Below are positions 44,710 to 56,319 of a stretch of DNA of 64,000 bases, in pieces. The notes beneath the pieces are model-generated. The model was not told where the DNA came from, ran no database searches, and worked only from the letters and a program-made list of their open reading frames with translations. The translations under genes were made by a program, and so were the position numbers. The stretch spans positions 201,172,086-201,236,085 of the forward strand of contig CM022302.1 in NCBI GenBank assembly GCA_011799875.1. Reading direction: 5' to 3'. Every line of letters begins with the position of its first letter. Position 1 is the stretch's first letter. This DNA comes from Thinopyrum elongatum. Its lineage: Eukaryota > Streptophyta > Magnoliopsida > Poales > Poaceae.

Positions 44710-44727
44710 TGGCTCCGTTGCTGGGGA
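44710..44727 (+). promoter_or_regulatory. Primer-binding site, tRNA-Asp type
   Basis: TGGCTCCGTTGCTGGGGA matches the Athila-type site TGGCGCCGTTGCCGGGGA with two mismatches, eleven bases after the LTR end. Confidence 0.8.
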
Positions 44728-44822
44728 GCAATAGCGTGGGGTGAATATTCTCGTGTGTGCTTGTTTGCTTTATCACTAAGTAGTTTTTATTTTGTGTTCT
44801 AAGTTGTTCTCAATCTTTAGTT

Positions 44823-46158
44823 ATGGATATGGAACACAAAATACCAAAAAAAATAGTTGTACTTGCTACTAATGGAGATGGCAACCTCCTAAAACCCTCG
44901 ATGCTCATTATGTGAAAAATATTAAACACTACTTTGATAATCTTGAGAAAACCCCATTCAACTTGATAATGGGAGACACGTATCAACGTGAATACTTTAG
45001 GGATTATTGCTTGACACAAAAAGGGAAACTATTATGGGATCAAATTGAAAAGTTGCATTGGTATGCTTGGAATTTATACTTGAGATATGATTATACTTGT
45101 TGCTCTAGGATGAAGGCTAAACACCTTCCCTTTTCATGTGAATTTAATGATAATGAAACCTTGGATTCTTATGCTAATGGTAGATATGATTACTATGATG
45201 TGGAACGAATTGAAGAATTTGTTGCTTTTAGTGCTTATGAAATTCTATCTTTGTTTGCAAAGTATGAAGATTATGATGATGCTATTTATAGACCTGAAAT
45301 TTTTGCTATACTTAAATATTGCTATGAAAATTATACTCCGATATTGACGTATTTATTGAGAAAGTCTCCGTTGTCCAAGAAGAAACTAATATTTTGCAGG
45401 AATATATGGAAGAAGAAATTGATGAAATTGTGAGCTCATTGGATGAAAAAGATGATGAGGAGAGCGAAGAACAAAAGGAGGAAGAGTGGATTAGCTACCC
45501 ATGCCCACCTTCTAATGAGAGTAACTCTTCAATTCATTCACTGTTTAATTTCCGTTCACGCTTACCTAAGGATGAATGCTATGATAATTGCTATGATCCC
45601 ATTGATTCGTTTGAAATATCCCTTTTTGATGAAATTGATGCTTGCTATGCTTGTGGCCAAGATGCCAATATGAATGATGCTTATGGAGATGAACTTGCTA
45701 TAGTTCCTTATGTTAAATATGAAATTGTTGATATTGCACCCACACATGATAGTCCTATTATCTTTTTGAATTCTCCCAACTACACTATATCGGAGAAGTT
45801 TGCACTTATTAAGGATTACATTGATGGGTTGTGTTTTACCACTACACATGATAATTTTGATGAATATAATATGCATGTGCTTGCTGCTCCTACTTGCAAT
45901 TATTATGAGAGAGGAACTACATCTCCACCTCTCTATGTTTCCAACACGATAAAATTGCAAGAAACTGCTTATGCTATGTATTGGCCTTTACTTGATGTGC
46001 ATGAATTGTTCTTTAATGACATGTCGATACATAGAAAGAGAGTTAGACTTCGTCATTGCATGATATATGTTACTTTGTGCTCACTACTAGATTACAAATC
46101 ATTGTTAATTAGAATTGGCTTTGATCTACCTTGGGTTCCGGGTGGATTGATTACTTGA
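44823..46158 (+). pseudogene. Unidentified protein frame of the non-autonomous Athila-type element
   Basis: ATG 44823 (MDMEHKIPKKIVVLATNG) begins a frame that shifts at about 44890 and again at about 45340, then runs to TGA 46156. Readable parts: KTPFNLIMGDTYQREYF, a tyrosine-rich middle (GRYDYYDVERIEEFV), a strongly acidic stretch (about 45394-45480, EEEIDEIVSSLDEKDDEESEE), and a C-terminal part with YAMYWPLLDVHELFFN and LRHCMIYVTLC. No gag, protease, RT or integrase motif is visible. Frames of this kind occupy the whole coding space in some Triticeae non-autonomous Gypsy elements (WHAM-like), from memory; the function is unknown. Two frameshifts suggest it is dead. Confidence 0.6.
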
Positions 46159-46957
46159 GCACTTTATGCCTAGCTTAATGGATTTAAAGAAAGCGCTGCC
46201 TTGGAGATAACCTGGAAGTTTTAGAGAGTCATTTTATTCTTTTGTGTGCTTTTATAAAGTTTAAAAACAAAAAATATAGAGGGGAACTTAAAACTTTACA
46301 AAAAGAAAAGTGAAAGTGAGAAAGACGAGCACCGTGGAAGAGAGGGCATGCCTTGAACTTTGTTCATGCCCTTGGAAACTTTGTGAATCTTGAATTACAG
46401 AAACTTTTCAACAAAAATAATTATCCCCTTGTACAAATCCATTGTACTATAAAAATAATGTGCCAAGATTTGCCTTTAGGATGATTAGATTGCTTATTGC
46501 TATGTGCGATGCAAAAACAGAAACTTTGGCTGTAGTGCGTGAATTTACATTTTTCACTGGAACGTCAAAAGTTTCTATAATTTTTACACAAAATAAATAC
46601 TATGCAAATTGTTTATTTTTCCCTAAGTTTTCAGAATTTTTGGAGTTACAGAAGTATGGTCAATGTTCAGATTACTACAGACAGTCTTGTTTTTGACAGA
46701 TCCTGTTTTTGATGCATTATTTTGCTTGTTTTGATGAAACTATCGATTGTATCGGTGGTATAAGACATCGAGAAGTTATAATATATTAGCTATAATGCAA
46801 AAACAAAATATGAATGGGTTTGCAATAGTACTTAAAATAGTGATTTGCATTGTTGTACTAACGGATCTTACCGAGTTTCTGTTAAGTTTTGTGTGGGTGA
46901 TGAGTTCAAAGATCGAGGAGGTCTCGATATGAGGAGAAGGAGGAGAGGCAAGAGTTC

Positions 46958-47028
46958 AAGCTTGGGGATGCCCAAGTAACCCCAAGTAAATATCCAAGGA
47001 GACTCAAGCGTCTAAGCTTGGGGATGCC
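46958..47028 (+). repeat. Two internal copies of the element's polypurine tract
   Basis: AAGCTTGGGGATGCC at 46958-46972 and at 47014-47028, 56 bp apart. The tract that really borders the 3' LTR (49123-49136) reads AAGCTTGGGAATGC. Confidence 0.75.
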
Positions 47029-47180
47029 CCGGAAGGCATCCCATCTTTCTTCGACAAGTATCGGTATGTTTCGGTTTTCGTTTCATTCACGTGATATGCG
47101 TAAATCTTGGAGCGTCTTTTGTGATTAGTTTTCACTTTTCTTTTAATGCACCATGCTGGTATGAGATAGTCCTTGGTTGA

Positions 47181-47338
47181 TTTATAGAATGCTCTTTGCA
47201 CTTCACTTATATCTTTTGAGTATGGCTTTATAGAATGCTTCATGCGCTTCACTTATATCATTTGAAGTTGGATTGCCTGTTTCTCTTCACATAGAAAACC
47301 GTTATTTATAGAATGCTCTTTTGCTTCACTTATATTTA
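47181..47338 (+). repeat. Degenerate tandem repeat (TTTATAGAATGCT...CTTCACTTATAT), three copies
   Basis: Copies of about 34 bp at 47181, 47227 and 47314 with variable spacers. Confidence 0.65.
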
Positions 47339-48346
47339 TTAGTGCATGGTCTTTTGTAGAAAGAATTAAACTCTCATGCTTTATTTATATCTATTTAGAG
47401 AGTCAACAAGAATTGGTCAATTGCATGGTTAGTCATAAAATCCTACATAAAACTTGTGGATCACTGAATATGATATGTTTGATTCCTTGCAATAGTTTTG
47501 CGATCGAGAGATGGAATATGTGGGAGGTACTAGTAAATGGTTGTGGTTAGTAGGAATATTGGTGTTAAGGTTTGTGATTCCCGAAGCATGCACGTATAGT
47601 CTCTCGTTATGCTATGAAATTGGAGCATGATTTATTATTGATTGTCTTCCTTATGAGTGGCGGTCGGGGACGAGCGATGGTCTTTTCCTACTAATCTGTC
47701 CCCCTAGGGGCATGCATAGTAGTACTTTTCTGTGAGGGCTAATAAACTTTTGTAATAAGTATATGAGTTCTTTATGACTAATGTGAGCCCATGGATTATA
47801 CGCTCTCTTACCTTTCCGCAATTTGCTAGCCTCTACGGTACCGTGCATTGCCCTTTCTCACCTCGAGAGTCGATGCAAACTTCACCGGTGCATCCAAACC
47901 CCATGATATGGTATGCTCTATCACACATAAGTATTATTATATCTTTCTCAAAACAGCCACCATACCTACCTATTTTGGCCTTTCCATAGCCATTCCGAGA
48001 TATATTGCCATGCAACTTCCACCATTTCCGTTTTCATGACTTGAGCATTCATTGTCATATTGCTTTGCATGATTGTAAGATAGCTAGCATGATATTTCCA
48101 TGGCTTGTCCATTTTTTGATATCCCTGCTACGCTAGATCATTGCACATGCTTGTACACTGCCAGAGGCATTCATATAGTCATACTTTGTACTAGGTATCG
48201 AGTTGTAATTTGAGTTGCAAGTAAATAGAAGTGTGATGATCATCATTATTCATTATTAGAGCATGTTCCAGTGAGGAATGGATGATGGAGACTATGATTC
48301 CCCCACAAGTCGGGATGAGATTTCAGGCAAAATATATTAAAAAAAT

Positions 48347-48440
48347 GGAAAAAAAGAAAAAAAAGAAAAAAAGAAAAAAAGGAAAAAGAAAAAAAGAAAA
48401 AAGAAAAAAAGGAAAAAATGAGAGAAAAAGAGAGAAGGGG
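48347..48440 (+). repeat. Adenine/guanine homopurine tract
   Basis: About 72 bases of A and G without a pyrimidine (A-runs split by single or double G), then one T and about 20 more purines. Low-complexity sequence; a polymerase-slippage product. Confidence 0.8.
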
Positions 48441-49122
48441 CATGCTAGTTCCACACTTGTGCTTCAAAGTAGCACCATGCTTTTCGTATAGAGAGTCTCC
48501 TATGTTGTCACTTTCATATACTAGTGGGAATTTTTCATTATAGAGTTAGATGCACACCAACTTAGTTTCCATGTTGAGCTTTCATACACTTATAGCTCTT
48601 AGTGCATCTGTTGCATGGCAATCTCTACTCCTCGCATTGATATCAATTGATGGGCATCTCCATAGCCCGTTGATTAGCCACGTCAATGTGAGACTTTCTC
48701 ATTTTTTGTCTTCTCAATATTTACCCCTATCATCATACTCTATTCCACCCACAGTGCTATGTCCATGGCTTGCGCTCATTTATTGCGCGGGAGTTGAAAA
48801 AGCTGAAGCATGTTAAAAAGTATGAACCAATTGCTCGGCTTGTCATTGGGGTTGTGCATGATAAATACTTTGTGTTAAGAAGATGGAGCATGACAAGATT
48901 ATATGATTTTGTAGGGATAGCGTTCTTTAGCATTGATATTTTGAAAGACATAATTGTTTGTTGGGATGCCTGAGTATTGATGTCTTTATGTCAAATCATA
49001 GACTATTGCTTTGAATCACTCTTGTCTTAATATTGATGCCATGATTAGATATATGCTAGGTAGCATTCCACATCAAAAATTATCTTTTTTATCGTTTACC
49101 TACTCGAGGACGAGCAGGAATT

Positions 49123-49136
49123 AAGCTTGGGAATGC
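49123..49136 (+). promoter_or_regulatory. Polypurine tract, Athila-type element
   Basis: AAGCTTGGGAATGC directly abuts the 3' LTR start at 49137. Confidence 0.75.
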
Positions 49137-50668
49137 TGATATGTCTCCATCGTATCTATAATTTTTTATTGATCCATGCCAATATTATACAACTTTCACA
49201 TACTTTTGGCAATAATTTATATGATTTATTGGACTAAGATATTGATCCAGCGCCCAGTGCCAGTTCCTGTTTGTTGCATATTTTTTGTTTCGCAGAATAT
49301 CCATATCAAACGAAGTCCAAATGCAATAAAACTTTACAGAGATTTTTTTGGAATATATGTGAATTTTTGGAAGAAGAATCAACGCAAGACGGTGCTCGAG
49401 GGGCCCACCACCCACCAGGGCATGCTAGGGGGTGCCCGACGCGCCCTGATGAGTTGTGGGCACCTTGTAAGGTGGTTGATGCCCTTCTTTAGCCGCAAGA
49501 AAGATAATTTATGGATAAAAATCCCTCAAAATTTCAGCCCAATCGGAGTTACGGATCTCCTGGAATTTAAGAAACGGTGAAGCGCCAGAAAACATGAACG
49601 CGAAAGAGAAGAGAATAGAGAGATAGATCCAATCTAGGAGGGGCTCCTGCCCCTCCGCCGCTATGGCAACCATGGACTAGAGGGGGAACTCTCCCCCCAT
49701 CTAGGGGGAGGCCAAGGAAGAAGAAGGAGGGGGGCTCTCTCCCTCTCTCTCCCAGTGGTGCCGGAACACCGCCGGGGCAATCATCGTGTGACGATGATCT
49801 ACTCCAACAACTCTGTCATCTTCACCAACAACTCCATAACCTTCCCCCATCTATATTCAGCAGTCCACTCTCCCGCAACCCATTGTACCCTCTACTTGAA
49901 CATGGTGCTTTATGCTTCATATTATTATCCAATGATGTGTTGCCATCCTATGATGCTTGAGTAGATTTTTGTTGTCCTACCAGTAATTGGTGAATTGCTA
50001 TGATTGGTTTAATTTGCTCGTGGTTATGTTGATGTCCTTTGGTGCCCATCATATGAGCGCGCGTGTGGATCACACCATAGGGTTAGTTATATGTTGATAG
50101 GAGTATGCATTGGAGGGCAAGAGTGACAAAAGCTTCTTCCTAAACATAGAAATTGATGCATACGAGATTGAAGGGGGACCAATATATATCTTAATGCTAT
50201 GGTTGGGTTTTACCTTAATGAACATTACTAGTTGCGGATGCTTGCTAATAGTTCCAATCACAAGTGCATATAATTCCAAGTAAAGGATGACATGCTAGCA
50301 GTGGCCTCTCCCACATAAAAACTTGCTATCGGTCTAGTAACGTAGTCAATTGCTTAGCGACAATGGCGCAAATCCTACCACTACTAATCCACACTCGATA
50401 TACTAATTTAATTGTACTTTAATTAGAACAACACCTACTTTTTATTTTTACGTTCTCTATTATCTTGCAAACTTATCCCTTTACGCCTACAAAGTACTTC
50501 TAGTTTTATTCTTGTTCTAGGTAAATCAAATGTTAAGTGTGCGTAGAGTTGTATCGGTGGTCGATAGGACTTGATGGAATATTTGTTCTACTTTAGCTCC
50601 TCGTTGGGTTAGACACTCTTATTTATCAAAAAATTCTACAAACGATCCCCTATACTTGTGGGTTATCA
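49137..50668 (+). repeat. 3' LTR, Athila-type element
   Basis: 1,532 bp, uninterrupted, starts TGATATGTCTCC and ends GGGTTATCA. It gives the empty-site reference for the insertion at 30097 in the 5' LTR. Confidence 0.88.
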
Positions 50669-50673
50669 ATGCC
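50669..50673. repeat. Target-site duplication ATGCC (right), Athila-type element
   Basis: Matches 28832-28836. Confidence 0.85.
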
Positions 50674-50980
50674 TTGGAGGAGGAACATGATTTGTCGCAG
50701 CACGGTCTGCAATATATTAGCAAGACCTACGTCACTATCATAGCCGTGAGTTCACAATCGTACTTTCGAGGAGGGCGACTTAGTGCTCCGTCTTATACAA
50801 GAACATACATGTATGCATAAGCTTTCCCCTCCATGTGAAGGGCCTTTTGTCATCAGCAAGAACCTTAACAATGGGTCATATTACCCGATCAACATACATG
50901 AACACAAAAAGTCACGTACCTCTGAGGAAGAAACAAACATGCCTTGGAATATTGCTCATCTTCGGCCTTATTATGCCTAA
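50674..50980 (+). pseudogene. Tat/Retand-type Gypsy pol, fragment 5 (integrase C-terminus)
   Basis: Continues integrase after the Athila-type insertion. One frame change near 50760, then an open stretch GDLVLRLIQEHTCMHKLSPP and GPFVISKNLNNGSYYPIN to the final WNIAHLRPYYA and TAA at 50978. This is the C-terminal DNA-binding part and the end of pol. Confidence 0.75.
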
Positions 50981-51668
50981 GAGCCACTGGCTCCTCATCT
51001 TGTAAAATACCTTTGTATATATCTTTAGATCATTATAATAAAGCCAACATCCCTGAAACTCGAGGCCTCTATCATTTCATCTCATATATTGTGCATGATT
51101 CTTTATTTTTTTTTATCATAGGTCACTTGGGGGCTTCCAACTCATCGAGTTTAGCTATTAACATCCCTGTTGACCCGGCATATGCCATTATGAATCTTGG
51201 TTAAACCTGCCTGTCTGCTTGATGCTACTCCGCCAAGGTGACCCGGCGTACTGTTGACAGTCAATCTATTATGACCCTGAACTTGTTAAGGTTAAAACAT
51301 TGGCTTATGTCACGTGAGAGCCGACTTACAGAAAGCTAGGATAAACCATGGACTATAACGCCAGCTTCATTGAAGCAAGACTCGAGCCTCGAAAGCCGGT
51401 CTTTTTGTCGTGCCTCGAAAGCCGGCTTAACATTATCTATCTATATCTTTGAATTTTATTCTATTTTACACGATCCTTTGCTCCTTGATCACTTATTACA
51501 TCAACCATGAGTCACCTGATCAAACAATACCCTGGCTTATTTTGATTAAGATTGAGTTTCTATTGACCAACAGTCACCGGGTCAATAGTACACCGGGTTC
51601 TTTTGATCACAGATTGTAATACTGACCAGAGGCACCGGGTCATGAATATATGACCCAGGCTATCATTC
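50981..51668 (+). other. 3' non-coding part and probable start of the 3' LTR of the Tat/Retand-type element
   Basis: No frame. A purine-rich GGTCACTTGGGGGC at about 51120-51134 could be the polypurine tract. The segment 51390-51430 has a doubled CCTCGAAAGCCGG(T/C) word, and several CCGGGTCA/GACCCGG words occur at 51170-51655. I could not fix the LTR start. The next element begins at 51669. Confidence 0.5.
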
Positions 51669-53191
51669 TGATACGTCCATTTTGTATCATGCTTTTATAT
51701 TGATATTTATTGCATTATGGGCTGTTATTACACATTATGGTACAATACTTATGCCTTTTCTCTCTTATTTTACAAGGTTTACACAAAGAGGGAGAATGCC
51801 GGCAGCTGGAATTCTGGACCGGAAAGGAGCAAATCTGAGAGACCTATTCTGCACAACTCCAAAAGTCCTAAAAATTTACGGAGAATTATTTTGGAATATA
51901 TAAAAAATATTGGGCGAAGAAAATACCAAAGGGGACCCTCCAGGTGGCCACAAGCCTGGGGGGCGCGCCCTACCCCTTGGGCGCGCCCCTAGGGCTTGTG
52001 GGCCCCCTGGCAGGTCTCCGGTGCCCATCTTCTGCTATATGGAGGGTTTTAACCTCGGAAAAAATCAGAAGGAAGCTTTCAGGGCGAAGCGCCGCCGTCT
52101 CGAGGTGGAACCTAGGCAGAAGCAATCTAGGGCTCCGGCGGAGCTGTTCTGTCGGGGAAACTTCCCTCCGGGAAGGGGACATCGAAGCCATCGTCATCAC
52201 CAACCATCCTCTCATCAAGAGGGGGTCAATCTTCATCAACATCTTCACCAGCACCATCTCCTCTTAAACCCTAGTTCATCTCTTGTATCCGATCTTTGCC
52301 TCAAAACCTCAGATTGGTACCTATGGGTTGCTAGTAGTGTTGATTACTCCTTGTAGTTGATGCTAGTTGGTTTATTTGGTGGAAGATCATATGTTCAGAT
52401 CCTTAATGATATTTATTACCCCTCTGATTATGAACATGAATATGCTTTGTGAGTAGTTACATTTGTCCCTGAGGACATGGGAGAAGTCTTGTTATAAGTA
52501 ATCATGTGAATTTGGTATTCGTTTGATATTTTGAAGAGATGTATGTTGTCTTTCCTCTAGTGGTATTATGTGAACGTCGACTACATGACACTTCACCATG
52601 ATTTGGGCCTAGGGGAAGGCATTGGGAAGTAATAAGTAGATGATGGGTTGCTAGAGTGACAGAAGCTTAAACCCTAGTTTATGCGTTGCTTCGTAAGGGG
52701 CTGATTTGGATCCATATGTTTCATGCTATGGTTAGATTTATCTTAATTCTTCTTTCATAGTTGAGGATGCTTGCGAGAGGGGTTAATCATAAGTGGGATG
52801 CTTGTCCAAGTAAGGACAGCACCCAAGCACCAGTCCACCCACATATCAAATTATCAAAGTAATGAACGTGAATCATATGAGCATGATGAAAACTAACTTG
52901 CCAATAATTCCCATGTGTCCTCGGGAGCGCTTTGCTTTATGTAAGAGTTTGTCCAGGCTTGTCCTTTGCTACAAAAAGGATTGGGCCACCTTGCTACACC
53001 TTAATTACACTTGTTACTTGTTACCCCTTATGAATTATCTTATCACAAAACTATCTGTTACTGATAATTTCAGTGCTTGCAGAGAATACCTTGCTGAAAA
53101 CAGCTTGTCATTTCCTTCTGCTCCTCTTTGGGTTCGACACTCTTACTTATAGAAAGGACTATGATAGATCCCCTATACTTGTGGGTCATCA
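51669..53191 (+). repeat. 5' LTR, Athila-type element 2
   Basis: 1,523 bp, starts TGATACGTCCATTTTG and ends TTGTGGGTCATCA. Open frames at 51717-52356 lie in its leader part (also seen in the solo LTR) and are not genes. Confidence 0.88.
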
Positions 53192-53202
53192 AGACTCTTT
53201 TC

Positions 53203-53220
53203 TGGCGCTGTTGTCGGGGA
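53203..53220 (+). promoter_or_regulatory. Primer-binding site, tRNA-Asp type
   Basis: TGGCGCTGTTGTCGGGGA, two mismatches to the usual Athila-type site, eleven bases after the LTR. Confidence 0.85.
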
Positions 53221-53296
53221 GTGAAGCGCCTTTGGTAAGTAGAATTTGGAAAGGAAAAATTATGTAGTGTGCTGAAATTTACTGTCACTTGTTGCT

Positions 53297-53962
53297 ATGG
53301 AAAATAATCCTTTGAGGGGCTTGTTCGGGGTATCTTCACCCCAACCGAAAGAGCAAAGAGTTGCCCCTCAACCTACTGAACCTACTGAAAATATTTATTA
53401 TGAAATTCCTTCAGTTATGATAGAGAAACTACTAGCTAATCCTTATGCAGGAGATGGAACATTACATCATGATATGCATCTAATCTATGTGGATGAAGTT
53501 TGTGGATTATTTAAGCTTGCAGGTTTGCCCGAGGATGATGTCAAGAAGAAGGTCTTCCCTTTATCTTTAAAGGAGAAGGCATTGACATGGTATAGGCTAT
53601 GCGATGATATTGGGACTTGGAATTACAACCGATTGAAATTGGAATTTCATCAGAAGTTTTATCCTATGCATCTAGTTCATCGTGATCGGAATTATATTTA
53701 TAATTTTTGGCCTCGTGAAGGAGAAAGTATCGCTCAAGCTTGGGGGAGGCTTCAGTCAATGTTATATTCATGCCCCAATCATGAGCTCTCAAGAGAAATT
53801 ATTATTCAGAATTTTTATGCTCGGCTTTTTCATAATGATCAATCCATGCTCGATACTTCTTGTCCTGGTTCTTTTATGAAGAAGACTATTGAATTCAAAT
53901 GGGATTTATTGGAAAGAATTAAACGCAACTCTGAAGATTGGGAACTCGACGAAGGTAAGGAG
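53297..53962 (+). pseudogene. Athila-type gag, N-terminal part, split by an insertion
   Basis: ATG 53297 (MENNPLRGLFGVSSPQP), 222 intact codons up to the insertion at 53963. Readable gag core: MIEKLLANPYAGDGTLHHD, PLSLKEKALTWYRL and FHQKFYPMHLVHRDRNYIY, matching the retrotransposon gag domain. No stop before the break, so it was in good order when the Gypsy element landed. The frame resumes in phase at 62854. Confidence 0.85.
53958..53962. repeat. Target-site duplication AGGAG (left), Gypsy element 53963-62848
   Basis: Repeated at 62849-62853. Removing the element and one copy restores the gag phase. Confidence 0.9.
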
Positions 53963-55986
53963 TGTAACACCCCATGTAATTAGCCACAGTGATCACCCTT
54001 AGTAATGCCATGTCAACAAGTTTAAGAGTGCCTATTCATCATTTGCATCGTAATGCATTTCAAACTCATAATTCAAACTTCAAATTAATTTAAAGTGAAA
54101 ATAAAAGTTGTTCAAATCCAGGAACTAAAATATTCATTAAATAGCAAATAATCCAGAGACAATTCTAAAATTGTAACCAACATTCACTAAATTAATTAAG
54201 TGACTCTAACAGCAGCAAAACAGAAGTATTTAATCCATGTATAATTAAATAAAATCCAAATGAAAAGATATGGACATCAAACCATTTTCTAGCAGTGACT
54301 AATATTGCACTGTAAATATTGGGCTAAGTCACATATTTTGCAAAACTCAATTGGTGGCTAAACTATTTGCAAAACATAAATAAAAGAAGAAAAACAGAAA
54401 AGAAAAGAAAGAAAAAAAAGGGCCTAAAACTACTACCAAGGACTGGGTCTAAGTGCATCGTGCACCTGGCCCAGCCCAGCCGGCCTCTTTCTCTCTCCCT
54501 CGCGTGTCGCCTGCGCCATGGCCGAGCCCCCCTTCGACCGCTGCTGCCTCGATGCGTGCCTCCCCGGCGTCGACGATGGGGATAAGGGAGCCCCAACTGC
54601 TCCCGTGGAACCCCTGGCCACTCCTCTCCCTCCCTTGAGTTCTCTCCCTCTCGGTTCTTTCACTACCGAACGGAGCCGTCGCCGTTCGCTCATCGTCTTC
54701 GCGATCTCCGGTGACCCCGCGTCCGAAGACGGTGTCTGGAAGCCGCGTCAGTCACCGCTTCATCACCTGCGCCGCTCAGCTAGAGCCGGGGAGATCTCCT
54801 GCGTCGCCGTCGCCTCGTTCCCCTCTCCGGCCGCCGCATCGACCTCGCCGTCGATTTGCTCGGCTGTGACCATCCCCGGCCTTCCCAAGCTGTCCTCGAC
54901 TCCGCTGTGAGCTCCCCTCTTGATCCCCGCTTTTCTCTTTCGTTTCCGTCACCGTTTGCACGCGCCTGCACCTCACCGAACTCCGGCCGCCGCTCGATCT
55001 AGCGCCGCCGTCGCTACTGTCCCTCCCCGGCCCTTCTGAGGCCAGCGTTGGACGCGGTCGACTCCCAGCTACCCGTAGAGCTCCTCCGCGCATCGATCCG
55101 CGCCCCGTGCGCGATTTCCGACGATCCCCTATGTCACGCCGCCGCTGTGATGGTCAGCAGCGCGCGTGCCGGCGTTTAAACACCGGCGGGACCCATTGGC
55201 GAGTTAGTTAGCACTAACCAGATGCCTAACCCCACTGACTGGTGGGCCCGACCACTGTAGCAATTATGATTAAATTAATCTAACCTATTAACTACTGTGT
55301 CACTGAAAACTGGGCCCCATCTCACTAATTAGCTAATTAGATTAGTTTTAAATCCTGTTTAAATAACATTGGCTGACAGAAACAGATAAATACTTAGCAA
55401 ACAAAGCAACACAGAGCATGCTAAGCTTAAGGTGCAGTGCAGGGTTGCCTAAAGACATATCTAATCCATTTTAGCTATTTTAGGATTTAAGTTGGATTTA
55501 TTAACCGGTGTATATGCACTACTCACCTACCGGAAACAGGCTAAAAGTTGCGGGTTCACCTCCGTAGAGGATTCCGACATTGAAATAGATAGCACGGTTG
55601 CATTCTTCTCGTCGTTCTGAGCAACTTTCATGTATAAAGTTTTTCAATCTGAGCTACGGTTTAATTTCTATGATTTTTCAAAGATTTAAATCATTTTCTA
55701 GAATTATTTTAACTAGTTAATTCGAATTATAAATAGTGCATTTACTTTTTATACTCAGAGTCAGCCAGCCACAGTCAATGACAAGTGGGGCTAGGGGGTG
55801 AGTCAGCTGTGCACAGTCAGCAGTTGACCCAGTCAGCGTTGACTGGTTAACGGCTTGTAATATAAAGCTTGTATTATTTTAATTTGTGTCTAAGAGTTGT
55901 GTTGTGATATCTTCAAGTGAATCCTTAGGCTTGATCGTGTGCATTTGCGTGTATGATTAGTGCACGATTAAGCCGGGGGCGTCACA
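53963..55986 (+). repeat. 5' LTR, rearranged (2,024 bp)
   Basis: 53963 to about 55379 is collinear with 58954-60309. 55380-55850 is the reverse complement of 60394-60850. 55851-55986 matches the end of the 3' LTR from about 62713. Segments 60310-60393 and 60851-62712 of the 3' LTR are absent. The GC-rich part contains short frames (54367-55093) that are not genes. Confidence 0.9.
55380..55850 (-). repeat. Inverted segment within the 5' LTR
   Basis: Begins AAACAGATAAATACTTAGC and ends GCGTTGACTGGTTAA. The 3' LTR carries the reverse complement at 60394-60850. In the 3' LTR this segment contains TATAAAAAG on the plus strand (about 60491), here turned to the minus strand. Confidence 0.88.
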
Positions 55987-55989
55987 GGT

Positions 55990-56002
55990 TGGTATCAGAG
56001 CC
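55990..56002 (+). promoter_or_regulatory. Primer-binding site, initiator tRNA-Met
   Basis: TGGTATCAGAGCC, perfect, three bases after the LTR end. Confidence 0.9.
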
Positions 56003-56319
56003 AGGTTTCAATCCTGGGACCTGTGGGTTATGGGCCCACGTCACCAACTGGGTGGTATTAGGATCTTTTATTCCTCGTCTATACTCTGGGACTCTGATCT
56101 CTCTTCTATTCAGGTTAAATAAATTTTACAAACGCCGACACTTAGGATCTCGTAAATCTCGTCTACCCGGAGAGCTGGATATCTGTGCTTAATTCCTTAC
56201 CATTGATCTGATTAGTCTGATAATCATTTTCCTTTCCATTGTTTTGTTTAAACCTTTCTCTCCGAGTTGTATTATACTTCTCATTGTCTTTTGACAATCC
56301 TGAATTTCCTTTGTTTCAG

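Larger units (their letters stand above)
46159..49122 (+). other. Non-coding internal spacer of the Athila-type element
   Basis: About 3 kb of AT-rich sequence with no convincing frame. It contains two internal polypurine-tract-like copies (46958 and 47014), a degenerate tandem repeat at 47181-47338, and a long adenine/guanine tract at about 48347-48440. The lysine-rich frame at 48282-48491 comes from the purine tract. Confidence 0.7.
28837..50668 (+). mobile_element. Athila-type non-autonomous Gypsy element (LARD-like), carrying two nested insertions
   Basis: LTRs share the start T(G/A)ATACGTCTCC-type and the end GG(C/T)TATCA, with the duplication ATGCC outside. A tRNA-Asp-type primer site follows the 5' LTR. 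The 4.4-kb internal region has one decayed protein frame and no protease, RT or integrase, so it must have relied on another element's enzymes. The 5' LTR is split by the element at 30097-44412. Without that insertion and one copy of its target duplication the element is about 7.5 kb. It resembles the WHAM/Sabrina group of Triticeae; the name is inference. Confidence 0.85.

Noticed and set aside
48282..48491. Lysine-rich frame of 69 codons
   Set aside because: It is translation of an A/G homopurine tract inside a non-coding spacer.
54367..55093. Overlapping frames on both strands as a host gene
   Set aside because: The same region recurs at 59338-60039 in the other LTR of the element with indels that change the frame.
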